From Actinomycetota bacterium (GTDB lineage: Bacteria > Actinomycetota > JAICYB01), in assembly GCA_035536535.1 (NCBI GenBank), contig DATLNZ010000073.1:1-40920 (forward strand): a DNA stretch of 40,920 nucleotides, given 5' to 3'. Every line of letters begins with the position of its first letter. The first letter of the stretch is position 1. Both the position numbers and the translations under genes were made by a program. Of the stretch, positions 18,001 through 25,214 are shown piece by piece. The notes below the pieces were generated by a model, which ran no database searches, had not been told where the DNA came from, and worked only from the letters and a program-made list of their open reading frames with translations.

Positions 18001-18713
18001 ACGGTGAGCAGGCGCAGTCCCGGCCGCAGGACAAACTCGCGCGCACGGGCGAGGTCGGGCTGCCGGCCGGTGAACGGAGTCTGCTGCACGGGAAGGTTGT
18101 GCGGCCTGGACTCCAGAGTCTTGAGCGGTGGGAACTCCCTTTGAAGTCCAGGGTGGCAGACCTGGTAGAGCCGCTCGGGCCGCGCGAGGTCCTTGAGCAT
18201 GTGGGGGCCGAGGTCGCCGAGGGTCACATCCTCCGGGAGATCGTGCCCCGCCAGCGCCCTGGTCGTCTCCGACACGAGGATCTGACCACCGTGGGCTGCC
18301 GCGCTCACCCGGGCGGCCTGGTTCACGGCCAGGCTTACGTACTGTCCCGCCACGGGCGAGGCCTCGCCCGTGTGAATGCCGGCACGCACCCGCACCCTCG
18401 CGCCCTCGGGCCAGTCGTGCGCCTCCAGTTCGCGCTGAAGGTTCACCGCCGACCGCACGGCGGCTCCGGCGGTCGAGAACACGACGAAAAACGAGTCTCC
18501 CTCGGTTCCAAGCTCGATGCCGCCGTGGCGCGCGAACGCGGCTCGAAGGATCTCCCGGTGGGCCTCCTGCAGATCCCGGTAAGCCCCGCCCCGGGCGGCC
18601 AGCAGCCGGGTGGATCCCTCGATGTCGGTGAACAGGAAGGTAACGGTGCCGGACGGCAGCGAAACCGCGGACGACCCGTCGCCCCCAGCCGGCGCCTTAT
18701 ACCGCATGCGCAC
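15015..18713 (-). CDS. Class III cyclase / STAND ATPase / polytopic membrane fusion protein
   Basis: A 1232-residue multidomain signalling protein. Residues about 22-185 are a class III nucleotide cyclase domain with FLFTDIEGST (Asp30) and EGDSFF (Asp73) for metal and AVNQAAR (Asn131, Arg135) for the transition state. The usual substrate-specifying lysine and aspartate appear to be Gly69 and Leu128, so activity or specificity is uncertain. Residues about 210-480 are a STAND/NB-ARC-like ATPase: Walker A GPGGMGKT (240-247), Walker B LVVLDNFEQV (311-320), VTSREPL and GLPLAIELA. A helical, TPR-like region follows, broken by a Pro/Ser/Thr linker (about 660-715). From about 956 to 1215 there are 8-10 predicted membrane helices. 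Mycobacterial relatives usually end in a LuxR DNA-binding domain; none is seen here. GTG at 18713 or ATG at 18707 may start it. Confidence 0.85.
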   Translation of the reverse strand: MRMRYKAPAGGDGSSAVSLPSGTVTFLFTDIEGSTRLLAARGGAYRDLQEAHREILRAAFARHGGIELGTEGDSFFVVFSTAGAAVRSAVNLQRELEAHDWPEGARVRVRAGIHTGEASPVAGQYVSLAVNQAARVSAAAHGGQILVSETTRALAGHDLPEDVTLGDLGPHMLKDLARPERLYQVCHPGLQREFPPLKTLESRPHNLPVQQTPFTGRQPDLARAREFVLRPGLRLLTVTGPGGMGKTRLALQVAAESADDFADGVWFVPLASVTNAEDVPRAVAQALGIRESPGAGAAESVLSELRTKRRLVVLDNFEQVMEASSFVRDLLATCPDVTVLVTSREPLHLSGEQEMPLQPMELPATTAASLEDVSSSDAVRLYVQRAMSVNPDFQLDESSAPAVAEVCARLDGLPLAIELAASRSKVLGPHEMLSRMESRLEALPRGPEDLPERHQSLRQTIGWSYDLLDEGERKVLRRVAVFRGGFEAEAAFAVVGGGPEIADVLHSLVDKSLIRRAVSPPGVLRFELLETIREFAGEKLHETGEDVDTRRRHAAWFLKQAERADAHLREREQIVWLQRLEADHDNFRAVLERTLMDGADPALGVSLAGRLSRFWRVHSHFREGRMWLARSVAASAPGSAQRVMSLLGQVRLTPTGTSAPVSQKEGLAAVATSPSAPTMPIAAADTSPPDPRARTSGAVSDFMSGFSTGHQGGPARSKGDRDAWLREAEQTARALGDQRLLLDVLVEVTDVAYLDPTRRPLADEAIALAQALGDETTLADLEYRVERTKGGPLAFFRSLMGRSQVDESRRQFVEARGDKTALAGLLQVRVRSGNERHRKEAAGEALGLARELGDRRLEASSLMTLGTISGSTGDPHLGKSLLEQSLSIFRDLEDDESVRTNLRELIFNDFRRGDRAAADHHRAEIYRMADAAGDSSERFLIGVMDLIIRLDRAGGTRTVVAGVAWSLAFATKPWGHGLAVLLSVIGWFLAGGVRHLVVSRTRKLDGASRWVLGATPASLLSFWLGLKTRSAGVASTLLLAWLLVWVLKRLPGTGLPRLMAIAAAVAGLVTAWTDLATVSLIGPPAAVVVVCVLLGTFARKLPGLWRATSIGWLLIGTWAPIGAMHALAVSRTGGGFGFGLWGLAALPLVVLGLLLVAGALVVHDPPLRWPALLVGLTSLGLFLALSSPRVPSAAAAGVAFGLAWAAVGMTRIWLNHRPLPPVTPDEGSPAPR

Positions 18714-18749
18714 ACGCTAGACGAGGTGACGGCCGGAGGCCAAGACCTT

Positions 18750-19343
18750 CTACGAGGCGGTGTGCAACCGGGTCTGCGCAGCTTCCAGGCCCTTGGAAAC
18801 CAGAAGCGGCAAAACCTCCAGGGCCGCGTCCATGGACTTCTCGAGGACCGGCCGTTCGTCGGGCGTGAAGGGGCGAAGGACGAACTCGCGCGGCTCAACC
18901 CCCACGGGCGGACGGCCGATTCCGATTCTCAGCCTCAGAAAGTCCCTGGACCGCAGGGACGAGGCGATGGACTCAAGACCCCGGTGGCCCCCCGTCCCTC
19001 CTCCGGACTTGAGCCTCACGCGTCCGAGGGGCAGGTCCAGCTCGTCGTGGACGACCAGCAGCGACTCCGGCTTCGCGCCGGCCTTGCGCAACAGCCGCGC
19101 CACGGGAGGGCCCGACTCGTTCATGAAGGTCGTCGGGATGGCCAGCGCCACGGACTTGCCCTCCAGATGGCAGTCGCCGGAGCGGATCTGCCCCCTGACG
19201 CGCCTGAGATCGGCCCCACATCGCGACGCGAGCATTTCCACCAGCACCGCGCCGACGTTGTGCCGTGTCCGCGCGTAGCCCGGTCCGGGATTGCCGAGCC
19301 CCGCCACCAGCAGGGACCGGTCGCGGGAGTGCCGGTGAAACAC
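18750..19343 (-). CDS. pth: Peptidyl-tRNA hydrolase
   Basis: Pth cleaves the ester bond of peptidyl-tRNA released from stalled ribosomes, recycling the tRNA. The 197-residue protein has the family start LVAGLGNPGPGYARTRHN, with Asn18 and the catalytic His28, then TFMNESG (Asn75), VVHDELDLP with Asp100, and GGGTGGHRGLESI. The GTG at 19341-19343 lies 12 bases after rplY and has no clear ribosome site; a later GTG at 19305-19307 would place the start nearer the usual position but would leave a very short leader before GLGNPG. The rplY-pth pair is common in bacteria and suggests co-transcription. Confidence 0.96.
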   Translation of the reverse strand: MFHRHSRDRSLLVAGLGNPGPGYARTRHNVGAVLVEMLASRCGADLRRVRGQIRSGDCHLEGKSVALAIPTTFMNESGPPVARLLRKAGAKPESLLVVHDELDLPLGRVRLKSGGGTGGHRGLESIASSLRSRDFLRLRIGIGRPPVGVEPREFVLRPFTPDERPVLEKSMDAALEVLPLLVSKGLEAAQTRLHTAS

Positions 19344-19355
19344 CGCTGGCGCGGC

Positions 19356-20012
19356 CTAGGCCGCGCCGTCCTCGGCTTCGCCGCCTGCGGTCTCGCCGGC
19401 AGCGGCCTCGTCCCCCGCTTCCTCGCCTTCGGCTGCGACCGTCGTGAGAGGCTCCTCGGCACGGGGGGTGACGACCGTCACCAGCGTCTCCTCAGCGTCC
19501 GTCAGGATGGTGACACCCTCGGGCGCTTGGATGTCTCCCACCCGCGCGACGTCGCCCAGCTCCAGGGAGGAAACGTCGAACTCGATGGCCTCCGGGATGG
19601 AGCGCGGAAGCGCCTCGATCGAAAGCGAACGCGTGTGGAGGTCAAGGACTCCGCCCGTCTTGACCCCCGGCGCATCGCCGACAATCGTGACCTCGACCTC
19701 TGTGTGGACGGGCTTGTTCTCCTCGACCCGGTGGAAGTCCACGTGCAGCGCCTCCAGCCGGACGGGGTCGATCGCCACCTCCTTGATGAGCGCGAGGTAG
19801 TCGCCGCCGCCGGCGATCTTGAGGGACACCAGAGCATGGGTCCCGTGCGCGTGGAGCAGTCGGATGAAGTCGTACCGGGGCACGGCCAGCTGCTGGGTGT
19901 CGATCCCCTTGCCGTAGATGATGCCCGGCAGCATGCCCTGCGCCCTGAGCTTGCGGACGCTGCTGCTGCCGGTGCCCTCCCGGGTCTGGACGGACAGGGT
20001 CGTGGCCTTCAT
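19356..20012 (-). CDS. rplY: 50S ribosomal protein L25/general stress protein Ctc
   Basis: A 5S-rRNA-binding ribosomal protein of the long L25/TL5/Ctc type, 218 residues. The ATG at 20010-20012 has AAAGGAA about 9 bases upstream; the frame is open further back but without conserved sequence. The N-terminal L25 domain (about residues 1-90, with REGTGSSSVRKLRAQGMLPG and IIYGK) binds 5S rRNA; a TL5 beta domain (about 95-180) follows with LHVDFHRVEENKPVHTEV and IPEAIEFDVSSLELGD. The last 35 residues are an acidic Ala/Glu/Gly-rich tail that looks disordered. pth follows in the same direction. Confidence 0.95.
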   Translation of the reverse strand: MKATTLSVQTREGTGSSSVRKLRAQGMLPGIIYGKGIDTQQLAVPRYDFIRLLHAHGTHALVSLKIAGGGDYLALIKEVAIDPVRLEALHVDFHRVEENKPVHTEVEVTIVGDAPGVKTGGVLDLHTRSLSIEALPRSIPEAIEFDVSSLELGDVARVGDIQAPEGVTILTDAEETLVTVVTPRAEEPLTTVAAEGEEAGDEAAAGETAGGEAEDGAA

Positions 20013-20112
20013 GGGGTGGGTTCCTTTCGAGATTGCGGGCCAATCAGCGTAGCAAGCGCCGCCGGTCCCGACGAACCGCGTCGGGGGCATCGGATGCCTC
20101 CGGCCCCGGTCG

Positions 20113-20118
20113 TACACT
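20113..20118 (+). promoter_or_regulatory. Candidate -10 box for tRNA-Gln
   Basis: TACACT lies 8 bases before the first base of tRNA-Gln, so transcription would begin almost at the mature 5' end. No convincing -35 box is seen at the expected distance. The divergent rplY gene shares this 114-base gap. Confidence 0.35.
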
Positions 20119-20126
20119 TGCCGCGG

Positions 20127-20200
20127 TGGGAGGTCGTCCAATGGCAGGACCCGGGTCTTTGGATCCCGTTATGGCGGTTCGAGTCCGCCCCTCCCAGCCA
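20127..20200 (+). tRNA. tRNA-Gln (anticodon TTG)
   Basis: A complete 74-base cloverleaf. The acceptor stem TGGGAGG (20127-20133) pairs with CCTCCCA, followed by the discriminator G and an encoded CCA (20198-20200). The anticodon arm is CGGGT-CTTTGGA-TCCCG, so the anticodon is TTG and reads CAA (and CAG by wobble). The T arm is GGCGG-TTCGAGT-CCGCC. The final A of CCA is also the A of the glmU ATG start codon, so tRNA 3' processing and glmU translation compete for the same base. Confidence 0.96.
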
Positions 20201-21657
20201 TGAGGAGATCACCCGCCCGCAAGCCCCGCGTGGGCGCGATCATCCTGGCCGGTGGCCGGTCGGTCCGGTTCAGGTCGGCGACCCCCAAGGTCCTGCACAC
20301 GGCCGCAGGCAGGCCGCTGGTGGTCCACGTTCTCGAGACGCTGCGGGAGGTGCACCGGAGGCAGAAGATCAGCCGGGCTTGCCTGGTCGTCCCGCCCGGA
20401 GGAGCGGTGGAGTCGGCCCTGGCCGGCATCGGGCTGCCGTTTGACCTCGAGTTCGCCGTCCAGAAGCAGCCGCGCGGGACGGGGGACGCGGCACGGGGCG
20501 GGCTCGGCCCCCTGAAGGACTGTGACGAGGTGATCGTGCTGGCGGGCGACGCGCCCCTGGTGCTGGCCGGCAGCATCGGCGGCCTGATCGCCGCGCGTCG
20601 GCGCCGCGGAGCCGGGGCGGCGGTCCTGACGGCGCGGCTTGAGGACCCCCGGTCGTACGGCAGGATCGTCCGGCGCGGCGGCCGCATCGAGGCAATCGTG
20701 GAGGAGCGCGACGCGACGCCGGAGCAGCGTCAGATCAGCGAGGTCAACGCGTCCTGCTACGCCTTCGCCCGCGACTCGCTGGCCGCGGAGCTCCCGCGGC
20801 TTCGTGCATCCAACGTCCAGCGCGAGCTCCTGCTTACGGACGTCATCGGCAGGCTCGCCGCGAAAGGAGGGGTGACATCGCGCGAGGGGGAGCCGGGCGA
20901 GGTGCTCGGAGCCAACACCCGCAGGGACTTCGAGTTGGTCACGTCGATCCTGCGCCGGCGCGTGCTCGACTCGCTGATGGACGCCGGCGTCACCGTCGTG
21001 GATCCCGCCACCACCTACGTGGACGCCGGCGTGTCCGTCGGTCCGGACAGCGTGCTGCACCCGATGACGTTTTTGGAAGGCGCGACGCGGGTGGGCGCGG
21101 CGTGCGAGATCGGACCGGCGGCGCGTCTGGTTGACTGCGACGTCGCCGACGGCGCCCGCATCGCCTTCGCCGTTGCCCGCTCGGCCCGCATCGGCCCACG
21201 CGTGGAGGTGGGTCCGTTCGCCAGCCTGAGGCCGGGCACCGTCCTGCACGAGGGCTCCAAGGCCGGGACGTTCGTGGAGATGAAGAACGCCGACGTCGGC
21301 GAGGGGGCCAAGGTCCCCCACCTGGCTTACATGGGCGACGTCACCATCGGCCGCGGATCCAACGTGGGAGCGGGGACGATCACTTGCAACTACGACCCCT
21401 TCAAGCCGGGTCCGGACGGAAGCACCAAGCACCGCACCGAGATCGGCGAGGACGTCTACATCTCCTCGGACACGATGCTGGTCGCCCCGGTCACGCTCGG
21501 GGACGGGTCGCGGACGGGGGCGGGATCGGTGGTCACGCACGACGTACCGCCGGGCGAGCTGGTCTACGGTGTTCCGGCGAGGCCGAGGGCTCCGTCGGAA
21601 CCGCGCGAGGCCGCAGACAAGAGCAGAAAGTCGGGGCGCCGGAAGAGGGGGTCGTGA
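20200..21657 (+). CDS. glmU: Bifunctional GlmU: UDP-GlcNAc pyrophosphorylase / GlcN-1-P acetyltransferase
   Basis: GlmU makes UDP-N-acetylglucosamine, the precursor of peptidoglycan, by acetylating glucosamine-1-phosphate and then uridylating it. The 485-residue protein has an N-terminal nucleotidyltransferase domain (to about 235) and a C-terminal left-handed beta-helix. The nucleotide loop is unusual: LAGGRSVRFRSATPKVLH instead of LAAGxGTRMxSxxPKVLH, and GTGDA instead of GTGHA, although the arginine and lysine remain. The acetyltransferase half is conventional, with KAGTFVEMKNADVG, KVPHLAYMGD (catalytic His), GAGTITCNYD and GSVVTHDVPPGELVYGVPA. The C-terminus is a short basic tail. The ATG overlaps the last base of tRNA-Gln; the next start is a GTG at 20230-20232 without a well-spaced ribosome site. 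prs follows with a 1-base overlap. Confidence 0.94.
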   Translation: MRRSPARKPRVGAIILAGGRSVRFRSATPKVLHTAAGRPLVVHVLETLREVHRRQKISRACLVVPPGGAVESALAGIGLPFDLEFAVQKQPRGTGDAARGGLGPLKDCDEVIVLAGDAPLVLAGSIGGLIAARRRRGAGAAVLTARLEDPRSYGRIVRRGGRIEAIVEERDATPEQRQISEVNASCYAFARDSLAAELPRLRASNVQRELLLTDVIGRLAAKGGVTSREGEPGEVLGANTRRDFELVTSILRRRVLDSLMDAGVTVVDPATTYVDAGVSVGPDSVLHPMTFLEGATRVGAACEIGPAARLVDCDVADGARIAFAVARSARIGPRVEVGPFASLRPGTVLHEGSKAGTFVEMKNADVGEGAKVPHLAYMGDVTIGRGSNVGAGTITCNYDPFKPGPDGSTKHRTEIGEDVYISSDTMLVAPVTLGDGSRTGAGSVVTHDVPPGELVYGVPARPRAPSEPREAADKSRKSGRRKRGS

Positions 21658-22625
21658 TGGAGTTGCTGGTTCGCAAGCAGCTTGTCCTGTACTCGGGGTC
21701 GTCTCACCCGGAGCTGGCGGAGGACGTCTCGAAGCTGCTGGACGTGAACCTCGGGGACGTAGACATCCACCGCTTCCTCAACGGGGAGATCTACGTGCGG
21801 TTCCTGGAGTCTGTCCGGGGGTCCGACGTGTTCGTGATCCAGACCCACGTGACTCCGGTCAACGAGCACATCATGGAGACCCTCGTAATGCTCGATGCGC
21901 TGAAGCGCGCTTCGGCGGCCAGGATCACGATCGTGCTGCCCTTCTACCCGTACTCACGGATGGACCAGAAGACGCTGGCGCGGGAGCCCATCTCGGCGAA
22001 GCTGATGGCCGACCTGCTCCACACCGCCGGGGCGGACCGCGTCATCTCCACCGACCTGCACGCCGGACAGATCCAGGCGTTCTTCAACTTTCCGTTCGAC
22101 CACCTGACCACCCGACCGCTGCTGGTGGACTACCTGGCCAAAGAGATCGGCGGCGACATGATGCTGGTTTCCCCGGACGCAGGCCGAGCCAAGCTCGTGG
22201 ACAAGTTCGCCAACGCTCTTGGGGCCCCGCTGGCGATCCTGCACAAGCGGCGCGACCCGAACAGGCACAACGTGTCGGAGACGCTGGATGTGGTCGGTGA
22301 CGTCCAGGGGCGCCGTTGCGTGCTCGTGGACGACATCATCGAAACGGCCGGGACGCTGTGCGACGCCGCCCGGGTTCTGGCAGAGCACGGGGCGGCCGAG
22401 GTCTACGCGGTCGCGACCCACGCGGTGCTTTCGGGACCGGCCGTCGACCGGCTGCGCAACTCGGTCATCAAAAAGGTGGTCGTGACCAACAGCCTTCCGA
22501 TTGCGCCCGAGAAGCGGTTTGAGAAGCTCGACGTGGTTTCGATCGCACCGGTCATAGCTGACGCCATACGGGCGGTGTTCGAAGACGAGTCGGTATCCAG
22601 CATCTTCGGCGGCGACAACGCCTAG
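21657..22625 (+). CDS. prs: Ribose-phosphate pyrophosphokinase (PRPP synthase)
   Basis: Prs makes 5-phosphoribosyl-1-pyrophosphate from ribose-5-phosphate and ATP for nucleotide, histidine and tryptophan synthesis. The protein has 322 residues, the usual length. Motifs include the N-terminal LVLYSGSSHPELAEDVSKLL, FLNGEIYVRF, the ATP loop region PFYPYSRMDQKT, DLHAGQIQAFFNFPFDHL (metal and ribose phosphate) and the PRPP loop VLVDDIIETAGTLCDAA. The ATG shares its A with the glmU stop (TGATG) and has AGAGGGGG upstream; glmU-prs coupling is typical. The gene converges on ispE, and the two stop codons share a CTAG. Confidence 0.97.
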   Translation: MELLVRKQLVLYSGSSHPELAEDVSKLLDVNLGDVDIHRFLNGEIYVRFLESVRGSDVFVIQTHVTPVNEHIMETLVMLDALKRASAARITIVLPFYPYSRMDQKTLAREPISAKLMADLLHTAGADRVISTDLHAGQIQAFFNFPFDHLTTRPLLVDYLAKEIGGDMMLVSPDAGRAKLVDKFANALGAPLAILHKRRDPNRHNVSETLDVVGDVQGRRCVLVDDIIETAGTLCDAARVLAEHGAAEVYAVATHAVLSGPAVDRLRNSVIKKVVVTNSLPIAPEKRFEKLDVVSIAPVIADAIRAVFEDESVSSIFGGDNA

Positions 22626-23560
22626 GTCGCCGGCGCTGCGCCGAGTCTGAGCCTCACCCCCCAGGGCACGGGCTGGGCGACCACGACCCGCGAGAACGCT
22701 CCGGAGGCCCGGCTCGCGACCTGCCTCGCCTCCGCCTCCGAGGCGGTGACGCCGACGACGGCCGGTCCGCTTCCGGACACGAAGACCACGGGTGCCCCAG
22801 CCTCGGACATCGCCGCCACCCCATCCCCGGTATCCGGACAGAGCGAAAGCGCCGCCGCCTCGAGGTCGTTGGTATGCAACAGGCGAGGCTGATCGCCGTG
22901 ACAAGGGTCTGGTCCGAGGTCGTCCAGCGCTCGGTACACCTCCGGCGTCGAAAGCTGTGACCGGCTGATGCCGAGCACGAACCACCCGTCCGTCGCCGAT
23001 CCGATCGACCGCACCCGTTCGCCACGACCGGACACGTGGACGAGGCCACCCAGCAGGATCGGCAGGACGTCGGAACCCAGTCCCACCGCCAGCGACTCAA
23101 GACGGCCGGGCTCGAGGTCCACCCCCCAGGCGACGCACAGCCCGACCAGGGCAGCGGCGGCGTCGGCGCTGCCGCCTCCCAGACCGGCGGCCACCGGGAT
23201 CGACTTGTGGAGCCGGATTGAGGTGGGCAGAGGTGCAGCCAAAGTCGCCACCTCCCGCGCCGCCCGAAGGACAAGGTTGTCCTCGTTCGCCAGGGCCTCG
23301 AAGTCAGCGGGCTCGACCTGGAGCGACACCTGTGCACCCTCCACCTCGACGCACATATGGCCGGCGTCGGCACAACCGGTCGAGATCCTCAGGGTGTCCA
23401 GCAGCGAGATCGTCTGGATGGTGCCGGCGACGTCGTGGTAACCGTCCGGCCGCACGCCACCCACCGACCACCCGATGTTGACCTTGCAGGCCGCGTCCAC
23501 CATCACCGAGGGCGGAGGCCCCGCACCGAAGCGTGGAGGACGTTCCCGAAAGCGCCTCAC
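22622..23560 (-). CDS. ispE: 4-diphosphocytidyl-2-C-methyl-D-erythritol kinase
   Basis: IspE phosphorylates CDP-methylerythritol in the MEP pathway to isoprenoid precursors. This GHMP-family kinase of 312 residues shows the N-terminal ACKVNIGW (Lys26), GVRPDGYHDV, the ATP-binding glycine loop IPVAAGLGGGSADAAAAL with catalytic Asp133, and the C-terminal FVSGSGPAVVGV. GTG at 23558-23560 overlaps the rsmA stop as GTGA; a later ATG at 23501-23503, just before the conserved start, is an alternative. It ends the minus-strand run and meets prs tail to tail. rsmA-ispE pairing is standard in actinobacteria. Confidence 0.95.
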   Translation of the reverse strand: MRRFRERPPRFGAGPPPSVMVDAACKVNIGWSVGGVRPDGYHDVAGTIQTISLLDTLRISTGCADAGHMCVEVEGAQVSLQVEPADFEALANEDNLVLRAAREVATLAAPLPTSIRLHKSIPVAAGLGGGSADAAAALVGLCVAWGVDLEPGRLESLAVGLGSDVLPILLGGLVHVSGRGERVRSIGSATDGWFVLGISRSQLSTPEVYRALDDLGPDPCHGDQPRLLHTNDLEAAALSLCPDTGDGVAAMSEAGAPVVFVSGSGPAVVGVTASEAEARQVASRASGAFSRVVVAQPVPWGVRLRLGAAPAT

Positions 23561-24396
23561 TGCCCCATAGCCCGGTACAGCCGAGCGTAGTCGTCCAGAT
23601 CCAAGACCTCAGGGCGCGACGCGGGAGCGATGGCGGCTTGGCTCAGGGCGGTCTCCACCACAGCGGAGTCGAGGCCCGCCGAAACCAGTGCGTTGCGAAT
23701 CGTCTTGCGGCGGTGCCCGAAGGCGCGGGAGACGAAGTCCAAAAACGGCTTGTGCGGCCCGACGTCGACCGCAGGCGCGTCCAGGCGCCTGAAGTCCACC
23801 AGCACCGACGAGACCTTCGGCGGAGGCATGAACACATGGCGCGACACTTCCGCGGCCACACGTGCCTGTGCGTGGTACGCGAACTTCACGCTTATAGCGC
23901 CGTAGGTCCTGGAGCCGGGTGGGGCGGTCCACCTCTCCCCGAGCTCCCTCTGCACCATCACCAGCCCCCCGCGCACGGCGGGTACTTCGTCCAGCACCCG
24001 CGCCATGATCGGAGTCGCCACGTTGTAGGGCAGGTTCGAGATCATGCGGCAGTCGCCACCGACGGCGGCCTCCAGGTCGATCCTCAGCGCGTCGCCCACG
24101 ACCAGGTCCACATTGTCGAACCCGGAGATCACCTCGCGCAGAGCGGGAACGACCGCCTCGTCCACCTCGACCGCCACGACCCGGGCCGCGACGGCGGCCA
24201 GCGAAGATGTGAGGGAACCGATGCCGGGACCCACCTCCAGCACCGTGTCGCCATCACGCACACCGGACAACCGCATGATCTTGCGGACCGTGTTGGGGTC
24301 CACGAGGAAGTGCTGTCCGAGGCTTCGCCGCGTGTGCAGTCCGTGACGGTCGAGAAGGTCCCGCGCGGTGGTGGCGGTCGGGGGTCCGGACGTCAC
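23557..24396 (-). CDS. rsmA: 16S rRNA dimethyladenosine methyltransferase (KsgA)
   Basis: RsmA dimethylates two adjacent adenines in the 3' terminal hairpin of 16S rRNA during small-subunit assembly. The 279-residue protein starts at GTG 24394-24396, overlapping the tatD stop as GTGA. It contains SLGQHFLVDPNTVRKI, the SAM-binding VLEVGPGIGSLT, VAVEVDE, GDALRID, the catalytic NLPYNVATPI (121-130), and VFMPPPKVSSVLVDF. The C-terminal helical domain binds rRNA. The tatD-rsmA-ispE order is typical. Confidence 0.97.
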   Translation of the reverse strand: MTSGPPTATTARDLLDRHGLHTRRSLGQHFLVDPNTVRKIMRLSGVRDGDTVLEVGPGIGSLTSSLAAVAARVVAVEVDEAVVPALREVISGFDNVDLVVGDALRIDLEAAVGGDCRMISNLPYNVATPIMARVLDEVPAVRGGLVMVQRELGERWTAPPGSRTYGAISVKFAYHAQARVAAEVSRHVFMPPPKVSSVLVDFRRLDAPAVDVGPHKPFLDFVSRAFGHRRKTIRNALVSAGLDSAVVETALSQAAIAPASRPEVLDLDDYARLYRAMGQ

Positions 24397-25214
24397 GACC
24401 GCGGCACCGGCAGCCCGAACGCCCGGTGGAAGTTGTGCCACAGCGTCCCGGCCAGCTCGGGGGCCGGGATCCCACGCACGCCGGCCAGAGCCGCCGCCGT
24501 CAGCGGGAGCAGTGCGGGCGAGTTGGGCTTTCCCCGGTGGGGGTGCGGCGCGAGGTAGGGAGCGTCGGTCTCGACGAGCAGCAGCTCGTCCGGTACCTCC
24601 TGCGCGGCCAGCCGCAGATCGTCGTTGCGCTTGTAGGTGATGTTGCCCGCAAACGAGCACCACCAACCTCGGTCGGCGCACTGCCGCGCGTGAGCCGCGT
24701 CGCCCGAGAAGCAGTGCATCACGACGCGGTCCGGCGCCCCCTCGGCCTCCAGGACCTCCAGCACGCGCTGGTGTGCTTCGCGGCAGTGGATGACCAGCGT
24801 CCTGTCCGTCTGCTTGGCCAGAGCGATATGCGCCGTGAAGCAGTCCTCCTGCTCGGCCGGCGACCAGCGGTCGCGGTAGAAGTCCAGCCCCGTCTCGCCG
24901 ACCGCCACGACTCCGCCGGCGAGGGCAAGCCCGGCGAGAACCTCCATGCACCCCGGGGGGTCGGAGAGGAAGTCGTTCAGCTCGTTGGGGTGCACGCCCA
25001 CACACGCGAACACCTCACCATCCGAAGCGCCTGCCCGCGCCGCGCACTCAGCCGACTCGCGGAGGCCCATCCCGACGTCCACCACCAGGGCCACTCCAGT
25101 CTCCGTCGCCCGTCGCACGACCTCGTCCGGCGACCCTTCCACGTGGGCTACGTGACAGTGGGAGTCGGCCAGCGGCGTCTCGGCCGGAAACCCGCCGGAC
25201 GCCGGCCCGCTCAA
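24393..25214 (-). CDS. tatD: TatD-family metal-dependent deoxyribonuclease
   Basis: A TatD-type TIM-barrel hydrolase, probably a 3'-5' exonuclease on DNA or RNA. The metal ligands are seen as HxH (DSHCHV, His19 and His21), GETGLDFYRD, VIHCREAHQRVLEVL, MHCFSGD and ETDAPYLAPHPHRGKPN. The TTG at 25212-25214 overlaps the metG stop as TTGA and gives 273 residues, close to the usual 260; no ATG or GTG in a better position precedes the conserved start. The gene sits between metG and rsmA, as in many actinobacteria. Confidence 0.93.
   Translation of the reverse strand: MSGPASGGFPAETPLADSHCHVAHVEGSPDEVVRRATETGVALVVDVGMGLRESAECAARAGASDGEVFACVGVHPNELNDFLSDPPGCMEVLAGLALAGGVVAVGETGLDFYRDRWSPAEQEDCFTAHIALAKQTDRTLVIHCREAHQRVLEVLEAEGAPDRVVMHCFSGDAAHARQCADRGWWCSFAGNITYKRNDDLRLAAQEVPDELLLVETDAPYLAPHPHRGKPNSPALLPLTAAALAGVRGIPAPELAGTLWHNFHRAFGLPVPRS

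Noticed and set aside
15015-18713. A LuxR-family transcription factor
   Set aside because: The ATPase part resembles those regulators, but no helix-turn-helix is visible; the C-terminus is membrane helices.
15066-20444. Plus-strand frames of 648 and 924 residues across the cyclase gene, pth, rplY and tRNA-Gln
   Set aside because: They run through several genes and a tRNA and have no domain; antisense shadows.
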